A stretch of 64,000 nt of DNA from NCBI GenBank assembly GCA_037179515.1, contig JAXCGZ010013671.1:1-64000 (forward strand), given 5' to 3'. Below the pieces are notes generated by a model. It did no database searches. It was not told the DNA's origin and saw nothing but the letters and a program-made list of their open reading frames with translations. Within the stretch, counting starts at the first letter, position 1. Every line of letters starts with the position of its first letter. Positions 1-10,360 of the stretch are shown here, piece after piece. The translations under genes and the position numbers were made by a program. The DNA is from Halocaridina rubra (lineage: Eukaryota; Arthropoda; Malacostraca; Decapoda; Atyidae).

Positions 1-182
1 GTGTCACTGAACGCGGGTGGGTGTGTGTGTGTGGTCTGAGTGTTCTGGGTGTTACGTGTGACTGTATTGTGTGTTTGAGTGTTGCGTGTGGTGGAGGTGT
101 TGGTGTGAGTGTTGCGTGTGGGGTTGATAGGAGTGTGAGTGTTGTTTAGGGGGATGGTAGGAGTGTGAGTGTTGTGTGATGG
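1..182 (-). other. GT-rich flank resembling a CR1-like LINE 5' end
   Basis: The first 16 bases (gtgtcactgaacgcgg) and the GT run after them recur at 47476-47502, where they form the extreme 5' end of the minus-strand full-length LINE. The rest is an imperfect repetition of a ggagtgtgagtgttg unit. I read it as the 5' untranslated end of another minus-strand copy whose body lies left of the window. Only a short match supports this, and it could be simple-sequence DNA alone. Confidence 0.4.
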
Positions 183-1729
183 TGTGACAGAGTGTTTTGC
201 TCAAAGCAACAAAAGGCTGTTAGATGCCTTATTAATTAATTTAGTAACTTAACTGTTATTTTCTAACTAAAAAATTAATTCCCACTTCTTGACTTTTGCA
301 GATTATGATTATTTGCAATTTATATTTTAGCTTATAGCTAATTTTAAATATACCTTATTTACTCTTCTTGTACGTGTAGAAGCATAGCCCCGATATAAAG
401 GCTGCTCCTATTTTTCGTCTGCTACGAGCCAAGAACATTCTGGAGATTGTTTACCAGTAACCTAACTTTTCATTATTATTCTCATTTTATTTTATTTGCT
501 TCCACTTTTTGCACCTAAAAATACTGTCTCTCCCTTGCATCTCTGCTATAATTGCCTGCCAGGGACCACCACTAAAATAGTCCTTAAATTATATCAGAGC
601 CAGTTACTGCTCTAGAAAATGTATCCTACAGATGAACTCACCAGGAGGGACAATGAGACGCTTTGGCGCTAAAACTTCGAAGAGGCAACATCTCGCCTGA
701 GCAGTCTAAGTTTATTTCAAATCTTATTTACGTGGCATCTTCACAGGAATTCATCTAGCACAACAAGGTGAGGGATAGTGTATGGTAAAGCTCATGGGTC
801 AAGCAAATTGGTTTATTTTCGAGAATTAGTTACATTCGTTACTGGCTAAATCTTACGGATTTTTATTCTCAGATTCCATTCCCATACACACGAAATTTTG
901 TAGATTACCAAACTGGAATCTCACATGCCAAAGTTAATTCCTTAACCTGTAAATTACAGCTGATATACATTGCTAAGAAGTTTCTTTTCATTGAATGTGA
1001 TAAACGAAAATCTCATCCTCTGAAGACCGGTTATGAGCCCATAAAAATCTATCTCTTTTCCTAATAAATTCTAATTTCATTTCACCTCTTTCTATCATCG
1101 TAAATAAAGTGTTTTACGTCAAAAACTCGTCAATAAAGCTATTTGCTATATAAACTGCAAATAATTAAAAGGTAATTTTACCCTGTTGGCTTTGCAAATA
1201 TTTCCTGTTAACCACAATTTAATGAATGCATACCGTATTTATCTTGCTAATTCTTCATATGTTGGGGATAAAGTGTTTTGAGTTATAAGTTGCAAATACT
1301 TCAAAAGGTGGTTTTGCACCCTTTTTTTCATTGCAAAGTTCTTGATAACCAAAAGTGAATGAATACTGTATTTATCTCGTAGATTCTTCCTTTATCCTAA
1401 ATAGAGTGTTTTAACATATTAATTGTAAATCAGTAATAAGCATTGCAACTTTTGTGGTTGCCCACAATTTTTGGAATACATACAGTACTGTATTTGTCTT
1501 GCTTATTCTTCATTTATTGTGAATATATTGTTTTCCTTTAAAACCAGTAAAGAATTAATGGTTTTGTATGCTATTTTGGTAGCATAAATATTTCTGGTTA
1601 GCTGTGAAAAACCAATATATTTTCATCCAGTAGAATGACATTGGAAACTCATTATATGTGTGCTCATGCTTTCAGTTTCCCATTATAAACAGTGTGTCAT
1701 TTCTGTTTCTGAAATTGCAGTGTCCTGTA
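183..1729 (+). repeat. Truncated Gmr1-family LTR (LTR A)
   Basis: It begins with the family LTR terminus TGTGACAGAG and follows the 1.9 kb LTR consensus seen at 10361, 18618, 24504, 48249 and 56748. It stops after gtgtcctgta, about 360 bp before the normal LTR end, and abuts the start of LTR B. The five bases left of it (gatgg) have no matching duplication in the window. It is either an LTR cut by the array or a recombination remnant. No coding sequence is supported in it. Confidence 0.85.
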
Positions 1730-4148
1730 TGTGACAGAGTATTTCGCTCAAAGTAACCAAAGGTTGTTAGATGCCTTATTAATTAATTTAGTAACTTGAC
1801 TGTTATTTTCTAACTAAAAAAATTAATTCCCACTTCTTGACTTTTGCAGATTATGATTATTTGCAATTTATATTTGAGCTTCTAGCTAATTTTAAAAATA
1901 CCTTATTTACTCTTCTTGTACGTGTAGAAGCATAGTCCCGATTTAAAGGCTGCTCCTATTTTTCGTCTGCTACGAGCCAAGAACATTCTGGAGATTGTTA
2001 ACTAGTAACCTAATTTTTCATTATTATTCTCGTTTTATTTTATTTGTTTCCACTTGTTGAACCTAAAAATACTGTCTCTCCCTTGCATCTCTGCTATAAA
2101 TGCCTGCCAGGGATCACCACTAAAATAGTCCTTAAATTATATCAGAGCCAGTTACTGCTCTAGAAAATGTATCCTACAGATGAACTCACCAAAACTCGAA
2201 TATGCAGCCCCCTTTTGGAATCCTCACTTGAAAAAGCACATAGCTAAGCTTGAAAAAGTTCAAAGACATGCCACGAAACTGGTGCCAGAAATACGCAATC
2301 TCAGTTATGATGAGAGGCTGAGGGAATTAGACTTACCATCACTCGAAGCTAGAAGAGTGAGGGGGGATATGGTGACAGTCTTTAAATTCCTTCATGGTTA
2401 TGACAGAGTGGATAGGGATCGATATTTTGATATGGCTGGCTCTAGAACTAGAGGTCATAGTTTGAAGCTTCGTAAGAAAACTTCTTTGCAGGATGTAAGG
2501 AAATACTTTTTCAGTGTAAGAGTAGTTGATAATTGGAATTGGCTAAGCGAGGAGGTAGTTAATGCTATCTCAATCCATAGTTTTAAGGACAGGTATGATA
2601 AGTATCACTAAGTATAAAATGGAACCGATGATGAGACGGGAAGATACGAGCTTTGGGCTCTTTCCCGTAAACACAATTAGCTAATCACAATTTGGTAATC
2701 ACCAGGAGGGACAATGAGACGCCCTCCTTTGGTACTCAATCTTTGAAGAGGCAACATCTCGCCTGAGCAGTCTAAGTTTATTTCAAACCTTATTTACGTG
2801 GCATCTTCACAGGAATTCATCTAGCACAACAAGGTGAGGGATAGTGTATGGTAAAGCTCGTGGGTCAAGCAAATTGGTTTATTTTCGAGAATTAGTTACA
2901 TTCGTTACTGGCTAAATCTTATGGATTTTATTCTCAGATTCCATTCCCATACACACGAAATTTTGTAGATTACCAAACTGGAATCTCACATGCCAAAGTT
3001 AATTCCTTAACCTGTAAATTACAGCTGATTTACATTGCTAAGAAGCTTCTTTTCATTGAATGTGATAAACGAAAATCTCATCCTCTGAAGACTGGTTATG
3101 AGCCCGTAAAAATCTATCTCTTTTCCTAATAAATTCTAATTTCATTTCACCTCTTTCTATCATCGTATATAAAGTGTTTTACGTCAAAAACTCGTCAATA
3201 AAGCTATTTGCTATACAAATTGCAAATAATTAAAAGGTAGTTTTGCCCTGTTGGCTTTGCAAATATTTCCTGTTAACCACAATTTAATGAATGCATACTG
3301 TATTTATCTTGCTAATTCTTCATATGTTGGGGATAAAGTGTTTTGAGTTATAAGTTGCAAATACCTCAAAAGGTGGTTTTGCACCGTTTTTTTCATTGAA
3401 AACAGTTCTTGATAGCCAAAAGTGAATGAATACTGTATTTATCTCGTAGATTCTTCCTTTATCCTAAATAGAGTGTTTTACCATATTAACTGTTAATCAG
3501 TAATAAGCATTGCAACTTTTGTGGGTGCCCATAATTTAAGGGATACATACAGTACTGTATTTGTCTTGCTTATTCTTCATTTATTGTGAATAAATTGTTC
3601 TCCTTTATAACCAGTAAAGAATTAATGGTTTTGTATGCTATTATGGTAGCATAAATATTTCTGGTTAGCTGTGAATAACCAATATATTTTCATCCAATAG
3701 AATGACATTGGAAACTCATTATATGTGTGCTCATGCTTTCAGTTTCCCATTATAAACAGTGTGTCATTTCTGTTTCTGAAATTGCAGTGTCCTGTATTCT
3801 ACTCTGCCTGTGTGACAGAGGTAATCGTCGAGTTGAGGCCAAAGTCTTGGCATACGTCCGTGGTGCCGGGAAACGAAATCGTGCTCACCACCTCCAGGAT
3901 TCGAGGCAGCAATTCATAAAATTTAATTTGAGAAATTTAATTCAATTCTCTTAATGTCATTGCATTTCCAAAATTAAAAGAAAGTTGAATTCTGAGTTTC
4001 ATTTAACCAACTAGTGGCAATAGAGATGGGGTGTTCAAGTACAAATATCTGTCCTGTCTGTTTGTGAGCTCTTAACCGAGCTCGGTACTTTGAGTCTCCT
4101 TAGTAAAACAGAATCTTAACAACACTCTACCATCCTAAAACCCCAACA
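1730..4148 (+). repeat. LTR B, 5' LTR of array element 1 (with LINE insertion)
   Basis: It starts TGTGACAGAG and ends CCCCAACA, directly before the primer-binding site of element 1. Without the LINE fragment at 2191-2698 it is about 1.9 kb, the family length. It shares the ending with two extra A residues (cctaaaacccc) with the LTR at 10361, whereas other LTRs read cctaacccc. Confidence 0.9.
2191..2698 (+). mobile_element. 5'-truncated CR1/jockey-type LINE fragment (ORF2 C-terminus)
   Basis: The open frame to 2611 encodes the last ~140 residues of the LINE ORF2, the region downstream of the RT domain, with motifs such as LEYAAPFWNPHLKKHIAKLE. The same tail occurs in the copies at 27219, 37719, 42597 and 59134. 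After the stop comes a ~90 bp 3' UTR that ends in imperfect copies of an acaattaggtaatc unit, the family's 3' tail. The fragment interrupts LTR B between gaactcacc and aggaggg and is flanked by a 5-bp repeat tcacc (2186-2190 and 2699-2703). It is non-coding debris of a dead-on-arrival insertion. Confidence 0.9.
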
Positions 4149-4152
4149 AGAT

Positions 4153-4170
4153 TGGCGCCTGAACAGGGAC
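4153..4170 (+). other. Primer-binding site, tRNA-Lys(UUU) type (element 1)
   Basis: The site reads tggcgcctgaacagggac, four bases after the LTR end. It differs at one position from the 18-base complement of tRNA-Lys(UUU), which the copy at 37453 matches exactly. It would prime minus-strand DNA synthesis. Confidence 0.85.
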
Positions 4171-4834
4171 CCGAACAGACAGACTGATTTTATAAATTTA
4201 TTTTTATTTTGCTTTTTAACATTGCACATGAAACCCGATTACCATTGGCTCGATTATTGAAATGAATGAATCTTAGGCTGCACATGAAAATTTTCGCGCT
4301 AGAGACATTGCGGATAAGAAATTTTTCTTTATTTTCAGTATTAATTATGGTAACTAATATTTTTTGTTTCCCATGTGGTAAACAATATTTCAGGAAATCT
4401 ACATGAGATTATGTGGTAACAGACTTTAGAAATTTTGCATGACGAGAAGACGTGTTATATAAAATTTCATTTATTTGCATGATAAGATTGAGTTTTAAAG
4501 CATTCGTGTTTTATATATCAATTAAAGGGTGATACTTGATAAGAATTGTTTATAATTCCTTGGGATTTAGGAATTGGGAGTAAGCATATTAAGTATTTTT
4601 TGCTTATAATTGTGTTTTATATTCAAGCATTGACTGCTCATAGATTAGGAAGAAAAACTTTGGTGTCATTTATCGAGCCTAGGCTAAGCCTTTCATGTGT
4701 CTGAGATGTCACTTGAAAATAAATTTTCTCATTACTAGTAGAAATGTGTAATCTGGCTGCCTAGTAAGCTGTTAGCTTATCGTTGGTGTATTTTGCATGG
4801 GATCTGTGCTCATTTGGTAACACTCCAGAAATTT

Positions 4835-5077
4835 ACTTACGACATTTTATTTGTGGGTACTGCCATATACGCGCTCATGCGCAGGCACGACCGCTATACT
4901 GTACTTGTTCGTATTACTTACGACATTTTATTTGTGGGTACTGCCATATACGCGCTCATAGGCAGGCACGACCGCTATACTGTACTTGTTCGTATTACTT
5001 ACGACATTTTATTTGTGGGTACTGCCATATACGCGCTCATACGCAGGCACGACCGCTATGCTGTACTTGTTTGTAAT
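4835..5077 (+). repeat. 81-bp tandem repeat, 3 units (leader, element 1)
   Basis: Units start at 4835, 4916 and 4997 with acttacgacattttatttg and contain the core gtactgccatatacgcgctc followed by aggcacgaccgctatactg. The copy number differs between elements: 3 here and in element 2, 1 in element 4, 2 in element 5. The core is related to that of the adjacent 137-bp repeat. Confidence 0.9.
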
Positions 5078-5111
5078 CTCAGGCACTGGGTCCTAGTCGG
5101 TAAAATTCGTT

Positions 5112-5522
5112 GTTGCTCATTCCTTTCATTTGCACCATAACTGCAGGTACTGCCACGTATTGCTGTTAAGCAGGCACGACTGCCATTCTGTATTACCAGT
5201 GTTTCATGCACTGTTTTGCAACATTTTGTTGCTGTTGCAAATGATTGTGTTGCTCATTCCTTTCATTTGCACAATAACCGCAGGTACTGCCACATATTGC
5301 TGTTAAGCAGGCACGACTGCCATCCTGTATTACCAGTGTTTCATGCACTGTTTTGCAACATTTTGTTGCTGTTGCACTTGATTGTGTTGCTCATTCCTTT
5401 CATTTGCACCATAACTGCAGGTACTGCCACGTATTGCTGTTAAGCAGGCACGACTGCCATTCTGTATTGCCAGTGTTTCATGCACTGTTTTGCAACATTT
5501 TGCTGCTGTTGCACTTGATTGA
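5112..5522 (+). repeat. 137-bp tandem repeat, 3 units (leader, element 1)
   Basis: Units start at 5112, 5249 and 5386 with gttgctcattcctttcattt. Each holds gtactgccacgtattgctgt then aggcacgactgccat, a diverged form of the 81-bp repeat core. There are 3 units in elements 1 and 2, about 2 in element 4 and 1 in element 5. Confidence 0.88.
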
Positions 5523-5715
5523 ATTTTGAGTCACTTTTATGGTGATGTTTTGAGATCACTTTTACGTTTAAGTTTGAACTGTGGTGTTGAATTTTTTTTT
5601 CTCTCCTTGGTGTTGTGTGGTTCTTTCATTTTTTTTTTCTACTACTGTATTGTAGAGATTTGTTTTTATGTGTGGTTGTTTTGGCACTTCGTTATTGACT
5701 GTTTAGGAAACAAAC

Positions 5716-8055
5716 ATGGAAACCGTCAAAACATTTGATGAGGAGCATTACCTGGACATAATGATTGCTAGGGGTGAGAGATACGGTTTTTCCCCAAGAC
5801 AGAAGCTCTTCGAATGGGCTCATGAGAAGATGGTTGAGCGCCGAGATAAGCTGGAGAAGAGAGCAAGTGATGAGGCAGAAGCACAACGTGAGGAGGCACA
5901 AGCACAACGTGAACATGAGCTTGCGCTTGCTCGGCTTCGAGCGGGAATCCCAGACAGTAGTCCTTTATCCGGAAATAAAGATTACAGGAACGGGAAGCAC
6001 AATAGCCCCACGCAGAACTTCAATCGTCCAGCTCCTCCTCCTCACACTTCTAAACCTTATTACAGCCATGCACCCACACTCAAGAAGGATGACCCGGTAA
6101 GACCTAAGCCTCAGCAGTTAAGAGGCAAAGGCCATTACTCTGCTCCACCTTCCCAGGGTTTTCAGCCAAACTCTAAGAGCCACCACGCTCCCTCACACAG
6201 CGGCTGCCCACATAGCCGTCTGGCCACTCACTCAGCCCATGTTGTGGAAACAGGGCCAGAAAGGGCCAATGAGGATAATGCCGAGGAACCACCACACAAA
6301 CTTGCCAATGTGGAATTCATCGAACATGATGATCTGGAAATGATCCCAAAATGCCTAGAAACCATAAATGGTGTGGAAGCTGAGATAGCCCTTGACACAG
6401 GGGCCAGTGGCATACTTGTTGACGAGAGATTCGTCAGGGATGAAGATTTTACCAGCAAAGTCGTTCGTGTGCGTGTTGCTAAAGGAACGCCCAAAATACA
6501 ACACTGCTGTGTCATTAACCTGGATTGCAAATACTACAAGGGAAAAGCCCCAGATGTGGCGATGTTTGGGCTTATGTACCCTGTCTTGATTGGTCGTGCA
6601 CTGAACCTAGTTCCTACTTACCAGGCCGACCTCTACCATAAGGACATTTCTCGTTATAACTTCCCTCGGGGGAAGTCACATGAAGCCATTTCAGCAGCAA
6701 CTCCTGGCCTCGATGCCAAGAATATGGACGATTCTCCGACTGACTCCATTGAGTCTGCTGCAGTCAGTACACGTAATGTGGAACGCGGAGAGTTTCCCCC
6801 TCCTTTACCAGATGATGTACCTCTCGAGCCATTGAAGTCCCGTCCAGACTTTGCCATATTGCAGCAAGATTGCCCCAGCCTCAAACACTGGATGCAGCAG
6901 GCCACCGAGAGAAGGACCTTCACGGTGAGAGGAGGAGGCCAGATCATATACGTCCTTGAAGATGGAGTACTTCGTAGGCATGTGACTAAAGATGGCCACA
7001 CCTTTAAACAGTTGGTGGTGCCCGCTTCATTGCGCTGCCAGGCTATGTATGTGGCACACCATTTACCTCTGAGTGGACACAGAGGCAAAGCAAAAACTCG
7101 GCACGTCCTTCAGAAGGCTTTTGCATGGCCAAACATGTACACCGAGGTAGACAGATATGTAGGCTCCTGCCCTGTCTGTCAATCCACCTCAACGGCACCG
7201 GTACCGAAACTTCCCCTGGGGATAACTAAGCTCTCAATGGAGCCATTTTCCAAGGTCGCTATTGACATACTAGATCCTATTAATCCAGCTTCGTCCACGG
7301 GGAAACAATTCCTCCTGGTATATGTCAACCTGGCAACAAGGTACCCAGATGCATTGCCACTGTCTTCTATCACAACTGAAGCAGTCGCTCATGCCCTATT
7401 TGAAATCTGCTCCAGGGTCGGCTTTCCTGAGCAGGTCACGTCTGACAATGGAAGTCAGTTTACAAGTAGGCACTTTGAGGCTTTCTGTAACCTTTTAGAA
7501 ATGAAGCATATTCGTACGAGTGTCTATCATGCCCAATCAAATGGAGCATGCGAACGCTATAACGGGACATTGAAGCGATGTTTGCGCAAGCTAGTGATAG
7601 ATATACCTAGGCAGTGGGACAAGTACGTCCCTGCTGCACTTTTCTCCTTCAGAGACACGCCCCACGACACTACTGGATACTCGCCTTTCGAGCTGATTTA
7701 TGGTCATAAGGTCAGAGGCCCAGTAGAATTCTTGGCAGAATGTTGGGCTTCACCTACCATTGAAGATGACGATAGGGCCGTTCATGAGTATATTTTGAAG
7801 TTTTTGTCTCACCTCAAAAAGGCTTGGAAAACTGCACAATTAGCCATTAAGGGTCACCAGCAGACTGCCAAGCTCCTCTTTGACAAGCGTGCACGGCGTC
7901 GTGCCCTGACACCCGGAGATCGAGCTCTGTTACTTCTTCCAACAGATACCCACAAGCTAATGCTACGCTGGAAAGGACCGTACACTGTGGTACATCGGGT
8001 GACCCCGGACAATTATGTGCTAAATGTTGATGGCAAACCGGAAATACCACATTAA
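5716..8055 (+). pseudogene. Element 1 Gag (capsid-deleted)-protease-integrase frame
   Basis: The 779-residue frame starts at an ATG after aaacaaac. Residues 1-85 are the charged, coiled-coil-like Gag N-terminus. The capsid region of about 200 residues present in element 5 is missing in frame, so Gag jumps straight to the basic, His/Pro-rich part. The aspartic protease follows (DTGA, D227). The integrase has its HHCC region (~residues 450-485) and the catalytic triad D517, D577, E613 with exactly 35 residues between the last two. The frame fails after the RWKGPY segment: a 2-bp loss near 8031-8040 shifts it and it stops at 8055, before RT. This is the only copy in the window that keeps the integrase glutamate. 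It shares the capsid loss and two integrase changes (ILDP, VYVN) with element 2. Confidence 0.9.
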
Positions 8056-8060
8056 CCAGC

Positions 8061-9743
8061 TGAAACATTATTGTGAGGACCCGGAGGCTCACAGGGATCC
8101 TGCGCTGGCGCTCCCAGCAACCCCTATAGATGCCCCCAGCATCAACAGAACCTCCGAGGCTGCAGCAACACAGGTGCTCCATTATAGCCCTTCCAATTGA
8201 AGACATAAGCTTAGCTTTTGATGATGGTAAGGATCCTGCCATTCCCACACACCGAAAAGAAAGTGTGAGCAATTGCATTATTAACTCCAGACTGCAACCG
8301 AGTCAATGGGAACAGCTGAACAAGCTATTAGAGGACTATGAGAACGTCTTCAACGACCTCCCATGCATTACCACTACCCTTGAGCATCATGTCAGATTGA
8401 CTGACCCAGAGCCATTTTGGCATTCCTATGGTCTTCCCCACCAGCTGTCCTTACGGCTGAAGGAAGATCTTGACACTTGGGTCCGCCTCGGAATAGTTGA
8501 AAAGAGCATTTCGCCTTGGTGTTTGCCGTTACTGGCAGTGCGTAAGCGAGATGGCAGTCACAGGTTCTGCCTTGACTGTCGTAAGCTTAACTCCCGTACC
8601 ATTTTTGATGGAGAGCCCATTGCTGACGCCGAGCATATTTTCTCGTTGCTTTCCCAAGCCCGTTACCTGTCCAAGTTGGATTTGGCCAGTGGATTTTGGC
8701 AAGTCCCGTTGACCGAGACTACCAAGCCTCTTACAGCTTTTTCCACAAGATATGGTCTATACCAGTTCAGGGTCATGCCTTTTGGTATGGTAAATGCCCC
8801 TGGCTGCTTCAGCAGACTCATGAGGATAGTACTACAGGATCTCGACAATGTTTCATGCTTTATAGATGACATCCTGGTGCATTCTCAGGATTGGTCATCG
8901 CACCTCGAGACACTCCGCAGAGTTCTCACTCGTCTGAACCAGCATGGACATCATTTAAAGCCTTCCAAATGTGAGATTGGTTTCACACAATTGCAGTATC
9001 TCGGCTACGTGGTTGGAGAAGGAGTTATGTCCCCTTTACATGACAGGGTACAAGCTATTAAGGATATGGAGAAACCTGCTACTGTCACTCAACTGAGATC
9101 ATTCCTGGGTAGTGTCGGCTACTACCAACGGTTCATTCCACACTTTAACACTATCACTGCCCCTTTGCAGCAAATGACCTCCTCGAAGAAAAGTAAATCC
9201 TCCCCTGTCCAATGGACAGAAGAAGCGGAGAGAGCATTTTTCAAGCTCCGAGAAGCATTGGCTGGTGAGCCAGTATTACAGCTGGTAAACCCTGATTTTC
9301 CATTTATCTTGCAGACCGACGCCTCAGACGAAGGCCTGAGTGCCGTGCTCTTGCAAGCCCGATCAGACAAATCAGCAGAAGTAGCTCCAGTGCAATATGT
9401 AAGCCGCAGGCTTCGCCCTGCAGAGCAAAATTACTCCACCGTGGAGAAGGAAGCTCTAGCTGCATATTGGGCAATAAAGAAATTTGAAGTCCATCTGTAT
9501 GGCCAACATTTTATACTGAGAACCGACCACCGACCTCTCCTATATTTACAGACTGCAGACAAGCTAAATCCTCGTCTGAAAAGGTGGGCACTTTACCTGA
9601 ATCTCTTCAAATTCACTGCCCAACATGTTCATGGCAAGGACAATGACCTTGCTGATCTACTAAGTCGACGGTCGTTACCCTCAAATGAGGAAGCTGGTGC
9701 TGTTAGCCTAAATTTGACTAGTCAGTCAAGATTACTTCTCTGA
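8061..9743 (+). pseudogene. Element 1 reverse transcriptase-RNase H
   Basis: The open frame runs 8130-9743 (537 codons), with homologous sequence starting just upstream. RT motifs are all present: RKLNSRTI, LSKLDLASGFWQVPL (catalytic Asp) and FIDDILVHS (catalytic Asp pair at 8865-8870). RNase H follows with TDASDEGLSAVLL, VEKEAL, RTDHRPLLYL and a terminal DLLSRR, so its acidic residues are intact. Compared with element 5, about 110 bp are deleted just before the RT region (after attatagcc), and the preceding frameshift cuts it off from integrase. Its position after integrase is the Gmr1 order. Confidence 0.9.
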
Positions 9744-10348
9744 TGTGTTGTTTATTTTTTATGTTTATCTGTTATGTCTTTAATACTGTACTGCTCTTGT
9801 TTATTTTAGCGTACAAACGTTATTCCTAATGGAAGATGAAAAAGATGAAGAATAATTCTTTGATCGTAGTTTTATATTTCCCTTTGTGGGACTTTAAAAG
9901 CCAGAACATGGTGGAAACATTTTAGTTTAGTGTTGAATAGATGAAACTTTTAAATCAGTCGCCAATGTTAATGACGACGTGGTTCATATTTTACATTTGC
10001 GTATACTGTATTTTTTTTATATTATATTATTGCCTTCTTGCATGTGAAGCATTCATAAACTTAAATATTGATATTCACTGATATCTAATTGTGAATTAAT
10101 TTTCTTGAAATTTGAATTTGATCACATTTCTTTTATGTTTTGCATGTCATTTAATGTTTTGTTTACAAGACTTGTTCACTTTTCCTAATAGTATGATATG
10201 TTCCAGTGGTGGATCCCATTCTTATTGTTCATTTGTTCCTTTCCATGAGAAGGATATCTCATCCCTCATAATAACACTGAAGTCACCGTAACTTCCTCTG
10301 TTCTTTTTTCGCCTTCTATAGTAGAATTTTGCTAAATCAATATTCTCT
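9744..10348 (+). other. 3' untranslated region of element 1
   Basis: About 600 bp of AT-rich sequence, closely matched in elements 2, 3 and 5, lie between the RNase H stop and the purine tract. I see no coding sequence and no env-like gene here. Confidence 0.75.
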
Positions 10349-10356
10349 AGAAAGGG
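10349..10356 (+). other. Polypurine tract (element 1)
   Basis: The tract agaaaggg is followed by cctt and then the LTR start. The same arrangement occurs at 18606, 24492 and 56736. It is short, and the 4-bp gap before the LTR is unusual but constant in the family. Confidence 0.6.
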
Positions 10357-10360
10357 CCTT

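Larger units (their letters stand above)
4171..5715 (+). other. Long untranslated leader of element 1
   Basis: About 1.5 kb lies between the primer-binding site and the gag ATG. The first ~660 bp are AT-rich with nothing recognisable. The second half carries two tandem repeat blocks, annotated separately. Open frames across it start only at TTG or GTG, so no leader protein is claimed. Confidence 0.75.

Noticed and set aside
1725..1729. Target duplication for the array
   Set aside because: The left flank ctgta does not match the right flank caaat (26406-26410), so no TSD is claimed.
3725..3954. Short open frames of 64-75 codons recurring in every Gmr1-family LTR
   Set aside because: They begin at GTG or TTG, overlap each other in two frames and recur only because the LTR is repeated. 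No family resemblance was recognised.
4783..5140. A ~115-codon repetitive open frame in the element 1 leader, also open in elements 2, 4 and 5
   Set aside because: It starts at TTG with no in-frame ATG, and because the repeat is 81 bp (27 codons) any unit count keeps it open. Conservation of the frame is automatic and gives no evidence of translation.
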